Part shown: piece after piece, positions 56,633 through 64,000 of the stretch
Numbering within the stretch: position 1 is the first letter of the stretch
How the letters are laid out: each line of letters opens with the position of its first letter
From: Camellia lanceoleosa
Lineage: Eukaryota > Streptophyta > Magnoliopsida > Ericales > Theaceae
Direction of reading: 5' to 3'
Length of the DNA stretch: 64,000 nt
NCBI GenBank assembly: GCA_025200525.1
Contig: CM045762.1
Span: forward strand, 76,877,217 to 76,941,216
Notes under the pieces: generated by a model
What the model saw: only the letters and a program-made list of their open reading frames with translations
What the model was told of the DNA's origin: nothing
Databases searched by the model: none
Position numbers and translations under genes: made by a program

Positions 56633-57250
56633 GCTTACCTATAAAAGAGAGCCGATCGGTGTAGATGCAAAACCAGAGAGTAAAAGACTATGAGATGGGA
56701 GAGTGAAGAAGATGAGATAGTGAGAGAGACAAATCAGAGAGCGAGAGAGAGATCTGATATGTTCGAAAAAAAACCAAAGATCGGGGAGAGAGAGATATAG
56801 ACAGAGACTGAGATTCAGAGAGAGGGGCTTTACCTGTGAGGTGTGTGATGAAGTCGATCTTGCGAGAGAAAGACTCGATCAGTGGGTGCATGAGCAGATG
56901 AAAATCACGATTCGTGAGAGAGAGACCGAGAGGATAAGAGGAGATAGAGTTCTGAGTGAGTGAGTGAGTTTGATTAGATTAGGGCTTTCCTTTTTTTGAA
57001 CAATCAAATTTGTAGGGGAAAAAAAGAGGTTTTTAGGAACGGTCAGATTTATATATATATATATATATAAGAGTTTTATGCGGGTGGGTTGGACGGGTGC
57101 AGGTCGAACCCGCAACCCGCCTGCAACTCAAAAATTAGATAAATCCAAACTGCACCCTACCTTAATGTGTTTGCGAAACCGCCCATATATGCGCGGTTCA
57201 GATCTAGTAGAGTAGTTTGGACGGTTCGGATGACCCTATGCCCAGTCCTA
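55848..57250. mobile_element. Non-autonomous hAT-like element, copy 2 (about 1.4 kb)
   Basis: The left end aagggctgttcgcggttcgg and the inverted right end taggactgggcatagggtc, with ccgaaccgtcc inside, form imperfect terminal repeats. gcggttcg, gggacggttt and aacccgcaac motifs cluster at both ends. The interior shares tataaaatgctccaacatta with the element at 40280-41023 in opposite orientation. It contains a GA microsatellite (about 56590-56630) and a (TA)n tract (about 57048-57070). No clear 8-bp duplication is visible. Confidence 0.55.
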
Positions 57251-58429
57251 AGAGTGAGGAAGAACTTAACTACCTTGACATGAGATTTGACTAGGTGTGG
57301 ATTTTGTATATTTTTCTAGCCATCTCGCACGTATTCTCTATGTTGTTTATATAGAGAAAATATTTATCTCTCTCATAAATGTAAGCATTGCCGAATCACA
57401 TTAAACATTATGTGTTTATTTTTTTTGTACATATATTTATTTGGGTATGCTTCTAATAACACATGAGTTCATATTTTAACGGAGTGTCAAACATTTTAAG
57501 GTGGGTTTTATCCCAACAAGATTTGGTGATACTATATGTACCAATTAGTATACTAATTAGTATACCAATATAGTTATGACATTATTATTTTAAAACTATG
57601 ACTCCACTCATTGCAAAAATCCAAAACTTCTAAAATTATATCACATCATCCGTTAATATACTAATTAGTATACTAATTAATACATATAGCATTATTCAAC
57701 AAGATTACCCTCCTTTGTTAATGCCTAGGATGGTTTGAAAGCCAAGTCTAGAACTAAGATTAAATTGTGTTTGGGAATGTGAAATCAACACCTAGTCAAT
57801 GGGATTCAACAAATAAATTCGAGGCAGAGAAAAGTGTTAAGAATTGGTGGTTCAATAGGTCTAGAAACATAGAATCAAATATATACATTAGATTAATAAG
57901 ATGATTTTAAAAGTAAATCTCATTTCATTCATATGTATTTTATTTTCTTTTATTGTGCTTGTGTTTGATTTTTGTGTAAAATGTTACAAAAATAATTTCC
58001 CATCCATGAAATGGTTTTGAAGTGTATTGTGTTGGATGCAATTCCTTTGACAACTAATACTTCCAATCTTTTTTTTTTTTTTTCATCCCTTCAATTAAAG
58101 AAACTTTGTATTCTCTTGTTTACAGACACTTCCCTCTTAAGCACTTCGGTCCACTTTACCATTGCTGTTTGTTTTATCAAATAAAATAATAAATAAATAA
58201 GGAAGAGTAGTGTGATTATTTTTATTCGGCCCAATTTTGAGACAACTAATCCAATCTTAAGCCACACCCCATTGCAATTAAAGCCTTGGGCCGTTCAGAG
58301 GTTAGATTTATACGCCTACCTTGGATTGGTTCCACCATTTGCTTGGTCCACTTTGGAAAACTAGGAAACAAAAGAATATAAAGGGTTGGGTAGAAATGAA
58401 AACTATGGATAGTGGTATTCTTCTTTTAT
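57251..58429. other. AT-rich intergenic DNA
   Basis: No gene is seen. Near 57530-57690 the motif actaattagtatac recurs several times in a short palindromic cluster (attagtatactaattagta). A T-run lies at about 58070-58084. Confidence 0.4.
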
Positions 58430-58640
58430 TGTTAGATAATTTACAACAATGATTCATCCCCCATTTTCTCATCACCCCCTTTGACCCCCTCTCTCTCTCA
58501 TTGGTTGCTTTTTCTTTTTCTTTTTCTTTTTTTTCTTACTCCTCCAATCACTCCCTGACACATGGCAAAGGGGGGTGAGGGGGTGACCCCCAAAAGAGGG
58601 TCTCAAGTATTATTCGATAATTTATGAGAGAAAATAAGAT
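58430..58640. repeat. Imperfect foldback repeat
   Basis: The left part (agataatttacaacaatgat, catcccccattt, catcacccccttt) partly pairs with the right part (aggggggtgagggggtgacc, attattcgataattta). It is possibly a small MITE with ends near 58435 and 58625. Confidence 0.4.
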
Positions 58641-59324
58641 AGCCGATTGTTTTGTGTCCCCTCTTTTTTGGAAAGTCGGAGGAGAGTGAACAAAACAAAA
58701 GAAATGAAGTTTTAACCAATGTGTTTTGTTTTAATATTCTGAATTTAGTTTTTTAAAAATTAAGGTTTTTATTTTTCATATATATTTTTTAAAATATTTT
58801 TAAAATTTTAAGTAATTTTTTACCTCTTTTAGATGCACCTTACTTAGATTTATCTAAATAATAAAATATTTGTGAAAAAATATTTTAAAATTTTAATAAA
58901 TACAAAAAAAAATGAAAAATGTACTGAATTTTTTTTTTTAATTTTTGATATTTAGTGAATTTGTTAAAGATTTTTTTTGCAAATATTATATTTTTTAAGC
59001 GTATTTATGTTAGGTGTGTCTAAAAATTTAAAAAATTGCTTAAAATATTAAAAAAAAAATCCACTGAAAAAAATACGAAAAATAAAAAAGTATAATTTTC
59101 TATAAACCAAAACCAAACAAGCTAAATGATACTAGTAAGGTGCTATTTAATAAAGCAAAAAACTGAAAATTGAAAATTGAAAATTAAAAATTAAGTATTG
59201 AAGTTGAAAAGCTATTTGATAAAAATTTAAGTACTAAACTAAAAATAAGTTGTTTGAGATGTATAAGATCAAATTTAAAATTTATTATTTTCAAATTGTA
59301 TATTTCAATTTTGACATTATGATG
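58641..59324. other. AT-rich intergenic DNA
   Basis: Low-complexity A/T sequence, no gene seen. Confidence 0.35.
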
Positions 59325-59665
59325 GCAGCAGTAACGTTGATGATGGTGGTGGTGGTGGTAACAATAGTGACGGTAGTGATAGTAAAATGATGGTGATGTT
59401 TATAGCAGCAGTAACAATGGTGATAAAGGTGAAGGTGGCGGTGGTGGCTGCATAGGCAACATGATAGTGGTAGTGGTGATGGCGGTGGCGGTGGCGGTGG
59501 CATGGTAGTGGTGGTGGTAGTAATAGTAATGGTGGTAGTAGTGGTAACGGTGGCGGTAGCGATGGTGATAGTGGTGGCAGTAGCATGATGGTGGTGGTTG
59601 TGGTTGTGGTAGTGGTAACAGTAGCGGTAGCGATGATGGTAGTGGTGGCATTGGCATAATGGTGG
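59325..59665. repeat. GGT/GAT-rich compound minisatellite
   Basis: About 340 bp of imperfect trinucleotide blocks (ggtggtggt, ggcggtggcggtggc, gtagtagtggtaac) are arranged as longer repeats. Open frames on the minus strand (His/Pro/Leu-rich) are a consequence of the repeat. Confidence 0.9.
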
Positions 59666-60589
59666 TGGTGAGTTTGTAATAATGTATATTGATACTTAAA
59701 TTTAATATTTATAAATTCAGTCAGAATTAAATATGTTTCATATGACTTAAAATTTTCTTAAATTTTAACCTATATTTTAAGAGGATCTTAAAGTTTTAAG
59801 TGATATCAATTGTAGTTATCAAACGTGCTTAATTGATTATCACTTAATACATTTAATTTTAAGTGCTGAATCTGATTATCAAACACGCCCTAAGAGGGAT
59901 TAAAAGAAATCAATTCTTGCAAAAATTGAGGATAAAATTGGTAACTAAAGGAGCCAAGCTATTGTTTAAATTTGGTTAAAAAACTTAACTAGTTTTATAA
60001 TTTGTTTAAGTTTGAATTGTTTATTTTTTGAATCTATCTCTAATGAGTTTTAATTGAATTAAGCTGAAATGGTATGATTTTTTGTAATGCAATATGATCT
60101 TATCAAACCAAGTTTCAGTTGAGCTCATAAATTAAGAAATTCTAAAGTTTGTTTAAATTTGACTATGTAACGAGTCAATTTCAAATAAATTTTTAATAAA
60201 TCAAGTTCAAATAATTTAATTAATTTTAATGTTTTAATAATTAATAACTTTTCCCTTCTCTTCAAATATTTCTATTGTTGAAAGAATTCAAATAGTGAAT
60301 TATATGAGACTTGTCATTCTCTTCATTATTCGTTATTAGTCTACATTTCACTTTGCGTACGTTGTAAAATAAGTATTAGAAATACATTTGCTTTTCTTTT
60401 CTTTTCATTTTAAATCATTAACTTCAACTGAATGGAAAGTATTTGAAATTTAAGGGAACATTTTTGGGACAATCGGCAAATTTCCATTCTGCGCAACAAA
60501 TTTGGAAAAGTTTTTTTTTAAAAAAATTAAATTTGAAAGGAAATTTAATGTAAATGCAAATATGACCACTCTTTCAAAATCATCGACCA
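59666..60589. other. AT-rich intergenic DNA
   Basis: No gene is seen. Confidence 0.35.
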
Positions 60590-60739
60590 CTACCAGAGGA
60601 GGAGGAGGAGGAAACGCATGTTGAGAGCCTGGTAGAAGCTTTGCAAAAGGAATCATGGGCTTTGCTCGTTACGAAAGCCGTGTCCAAATGCCCTAATTTG
60701 ATGATGTTCAAAATTACAAAAAAAAAAAAAAAAAAAAAG

Positions 60740-61030
60740 CCCTAATTTGATGGCTAGCGTTTACAAGCTAGTTGAAGTAGATCCCGCCTAACGCTAGATC
60801 TACGTGTCCCACGAAGGCAAGAAATGCACCAACCCCATCACTGCTCAGGACCTGATCTCATTCTTTGAAAAATATGGTGAGATTTAGGACTCTACCATCT
60901 GTATCAACCAAGCTAGGGACAAAATTGTTTGTCGTGCTTACAGTCTACAAGGAACAGAAGGAGGTTTGGCAGATCGTGAGGGAGCGACACCAAAAAATTG
61001 GATGCAACCTTGTCTCGTGTATGCTGATCT
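60740..61030 (+). pseudogene. Possible RRM-protein gene fragment
   Basis: After an A-run, the plus strand reads MASVYKLVEVDPA, a stop, then IYVSHEGKKCTNPITAQDLI with SFFEKYGEI, another stop, and DSTICINQARDKIV. The IYV start and the LISFFEKYGEI helix resemble the first half of an RNA-recognition motif as in plant UBA2-like proteins. At least two stops and loss of frame after about 60930 make it a pseudogene. The family match is weak. Confidence 0.35.
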
Positions 61031-61035
61031 CACTC

Positions 61036-62074
61036 TGACATCATCCGAAAAATTTAAAAAACTTAAGATATTAATTTATGATTATGTTTCAATTTTAAAT
61101 AACAAATGACAATTCCAATCAAACAATCAAAAATAAATCAACACAATGATTTAACGTAAAAAAATCACAATTGGAGTGCCTCCAATTGTGATAAAAAAAA
61201 ATCATTGGTCAAAGTCACAACACAATCCACTAAGAAGACAAAAAAGAATTACACAAATGTATTATCAATTATCTAATGAATCCATACCCAAATGGAACCG
61301 ACCCCAATGTGCCTCTTCCAACGCCGTCTTCACCTCGGAGTTGTCTTGTCCAATGTTGAATCTACAATGCTGATGTCGAATCCACGACGATGAGCCATTC
61401 TGGAATCCACCAAAGTTTTAAGCTCAAGTTCCTCGAAACTCACCGAACAACAACTCTCTCTTTTGTGAATAAAAGAAAACAAACAAACCCTTGATGATGT
61501 TGATATGAAGTTCACGGATCCATTGATCACTCTTAAATCATCAAGGAAATACTCATAAACCACCCTCCAATATAAAACACTTTGTATCTTGTTCCTCTCT
61601 GAAAATTTGGATGGCACAAACCCTAGAAACAGCAAACAACACACTTTATAGAAAATAGGATTGCGTAGACCGCTCAAGTACACATTTCACTGCTCGAATG
61701 ATGTGACTAAAGGCGGTGCGAAACATATAGGCAGACCATTCGAGCATAACTTTCACTGCTTGAATAGTAAAACTTTCTTCCCAATAGTTCAGGTGCTCTG
61801 AAAAAATACTAGATGATCTATTTCTTCGCTCGAGCGCACAAATGACTGCTTGAGCGGTCAAACAATTTTGAGCTGACCAGTCAGCTCGATCCCTATACTT
61901 AGTCAGCGAAGTAGCAAACATGAAAGGATTAAGTTCACAAACTCCTCTATATAGGCATAATTCGGATTGGATTTGCATCTAAATGCTCATAGATTCACTG
62001 CAATAAAAGATCAAATAAAATTACACTTGAAATGAGTTTTGTCAAGCGAGATTGCTAATTACAAAAACCTAACA
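61036..62074 (-). repeat. 3' LTR of a SIRE-like copia remnant (approximate left end)
   Basis: On the minus strand the LTR starts TGTTAGGTTTTTG at 62074, directly after purine-rich AAGTAGAGAGAT. The left limit at a TGTCA near 61036 is a guess, which would make it about 1.04 kb. It includes a perfect 13-bp hairpin (61164-61192) and a cgctcgagcgca palindrome near 61827. Confidence 0.5.
61164..61192. other. Perfect hairpin in the copia LTR
   Basis: The 13-bp arms atcacaattggag and ctccaattgtgat are separated by tgc and flanked by A-runs. Confidence 0.85.
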
Positions 62075-63440
62075 ATCTCTCTACTTGGCAATTCCGTGAC
62101 AAAACACACCTAACAAATAAAATTCTAATCATCCCAACCCATTACAACTAACAAAAACAAACTTGTTTCTCAAGGTTATAATCTACAAAACAATTATTAG
62201 TGCCACAAGAGTATATGAAAAAGCAATTGATATATAACAAGATTATCTTGAAACATGAGATGGAAATATGAATAGATGAAAATGCAAAAACACTTAAAAT
62301 TGCTCCCTCAAAATTCTCCCCATTTTTGTCATGAATTGTTAAAGGAAGCTCAATCAACTAAAGTAAGAGCATAAACCACACAAGTAGGGACAATATAATG
62401 TTAAAATTAATAGCCTGCGACAAGTAAGCAATAATAAGCAATGAATAGCAGCATCTAAACCAACTAATGCCAATCTCTCTTACCAAACCAATTAATGTAA
62501 GTTCGTGCTAAAAAAACCCTTGCAATGATAAACCAAACTCCTCCTCACTAAAAGCAACCACAAACACCGAAAACAATGAACAAAAAGAAAAATATAAAAA
62601 TAATATGGTGGAGCAAGTAAGGAATTTCATATTTGTACCTTAAAACACACAAGAATATCCAAGAAACATGATTACTTGAAAATACAATGTGCACAACCTC
62701 TAAAAGATTCTTCATGAAAAAATGTGATGCAACATATGAAAAACATAGATCTCATGATAAAAGTGTGTGTGTGTGGCTCTTAGAGTTCAAAAAACATTAG
62801 ATTCAAATCCTAATAGTGATCTGATAGCTGGACTCCGGCAAGAGAATCTAAACACAACTTAGGAAAGTCAAACCACTAGGAATCAAGGGGTATTTGTTAA
62901 GTAAATGTGGAGGCTCTCCCTCAATCAATGAATGAAATTTTTTTTTTCTTTTTTTGAATTTTCTTTCTTTCTTTTGCACACTCATTGACAATTTTCGTGC
63001 TCAAGAGTATCGAAACCAAACCAAAGAAGCATGGATACAATAAGGATAACTTGGTTGGTAACTCTGAGGTAGCATTTTCCTCATGTCTTGATTGCAAAAA
63101 ACTGAGGGGAAAGCCGTGGAGATACAAAAAGATGAAAGATGGATGAGAGACTCAACATGACCCATGATGTGTTAGTATAAGTCAATTCCTCTAAAAAAAC
63201 AAAAGATACAAAAAGTCTGATATTTGCTAATCTAAGAGTGTGTACAGAATGAGACATACTAATCAAAGTACATACACTCTGAAATGAGTAATGATCACAG
63301 AAAGTATACATATATTAACATGTAATGGATATTCTCATAAATTCCAATATGCACTAAGAACTTCTCAAAAATTTCAAGCTTGCAAAACCATACTAGGAAA
63401 TTTTTTTTAGATTTTTTTTTATTATATAAACAAAGCAAGA

Positions 63441-63479
<39 letters not shown>

Positions 63480-63584
63480 AAACAAACAAACAAACAAGTA
63501 CACACAAAACGACCCAAAAAGGAAAAATAAATAAAATAAAATAAAATAAACTAAATAAACATGTTAGATCAAGTCAAGATTTCT
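62075..63584 (-). mobile_element. Internal 3' region of the SIRE-like copia element
   Basis: On the minus strand, IHDKNGENFEGA (about 62330) and the following sequence match the tail region before the 3' LTR of SIRE-type copia elements. The stretch 62400-63400 has no intact ORF. Protease, integrase and RT are absent, so most of pol was deleted. A poly-A/T tract lies at 63441-63479. Confidence 0.45.
63441..63479. repeat. Poly-A tract followed by (aaac)n
   Basis: A run of almost 40 A residues is followed by acaaacaaacaaacaaac. Confidence 0.9.
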
Positions 63585-64000
63585 TACCCAAACTGCTTTA
63601 GTATGAACAAAGTTGTGAGAATTGTGGTTCTTCGGTGCTGTCTTGCCATTGTGGTTTTCTTTTCCTTCAATAGGAACTCACTTGGTTTCTAACTTCCTAT
63701 TCTTAGGTCTAGGAAAACACAACCTTTGTTCATGTTTGGTCTCAAGCAAATCAAAATAACGAGATCTAATATGACCCTTAACCTCATTACGACCAAAATT
63801 TTTTAGTATGACGACGCAAAAGAGAGAATTGATAGTGTTAATATTCCAGTTATTATTTTGGTAATCAGTTATGTCCCATTTATCAATTGGTTTGAGGGGA
63901 GTTACTTCATCAATGGTAATCGTCGATTCGGTCCACCCACACATGACAGATTGCTAAACTTTTTTATTAATAAATTTTAAAAACGCTCTCACCCGAGGTT
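63585..64000 (-). pseudogene. Copia gag fragment (UBN2 type, SIRE-like), cut by window edge
   Basis: The minus strand reads VRAFLKFINKKV, a TAG in place of the usual Trp, then QSVMCGWTES, ITIDEVTPLKPIDKWDITDY, INSLFCVV and FDLLETKHEQ. This pattern of Trp, KP..W and AKE.W..L...HE is the copia gag UBN2 domain. After KNRKLETK and a stop, an AVWVRNLDL piece resembles the end of SIRE gag, so the zinc-knuckle part is deleted. The 5' LTR would lie to the right of the window. Confidence 0.7.

Noticed and set aside
59291..59657. His/Pro/Leu-rich ORFs on the minus strand
   Set aside because: They are produced by the GGT/GAT minisatellite and are not genes.

Overview
The window is plant nuclear DNA, most likely from a eudicot. 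It is a graveyard of nested transposable elements, and I found no intact host gene. Support comes from an En/Spm-type CACTA element, Ty3/gypsy elements of the Tat and probably Tekay/Del types, a SIRE-like Ty1/copia remnant, a plant L1-type LINE with an RRM-containing ORF1, hAT-, PIF/Harbinger- and Mutator-type short elements, and AT-rich spacers with GT-AG introns.

Layout, left to right. Positions 1-36867 are one CACTA transposon whose left end lies outside the window. It holds a 178-bp tandem array (1-1180), a TNPA-like gene (minus strand, 1235-3245), a TNP2 transposase gene (minus strand, 3422-34702) and GCGACGGT subterminal repeats ending in the TIR at 36867. The TNP2 gene is cut in two by a 27.8-kb LTR retrotransposon (5781-33549, target duplication gccgt). 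That retrotransposon is in turn interrupted in its 3' LTR by a 3.1-kb solo LTR (26357-29433, duplication tcatc). The CACTA element itself sits inside a further, minus-strand LTR element (36868-38462). This gives four layers of insertion, and the two innermost junctions are proven by exact duplications.

The large retrotransposon is the most interesting object. It has about 4.4-kb LTRs, a gag, protease, RT, RNase H, a second archaeal-type RNase H and an integrase, which is the domain order of the Tat/Ogre lineage. Between integrase and 3' LTR it carries about 7.5 kb with two genes on the opposite strand. One is a DUF7745-like gene (19283-20556). The other is a six-exon plant-mobile-domain (PMD/MAIN-like) gene (21377-24728) whose introns are all phase 0 with GT-AG borders. 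The two antisense genes have visibly homologous promoter regions containing a GGCCGGCCGGCC block, and related GGCCGGCC modules lie upstream of the TATA box in the LTR. A 5' intron from the LTR (donor at 7098) to just before gag (acceptor at 10851) is also predicted. Almost all breaks are C-to-T or G-to-A nonsense changes plus a few frameshifts, as expected of methylated, silenced DNA.

The right part (38463-64000) contains a Tourist-like MITE, two related non-autonomous hAT elements, a solo LTR of the same family as the large element (41523-45886, duplication taaac), and a full-length but decayed LINE (46103-52961, 11-bp duplication) that, with other sequence, splits a second MITE copy. It also holds several foldback elements, a GGT-rich minisatellite, a possible RRM processed pseudogene, and at the right edge a minus-strand SIRE-like copia element lacking most of pol. 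The remaining stretches are AT-rich DNA in which I see no gene.
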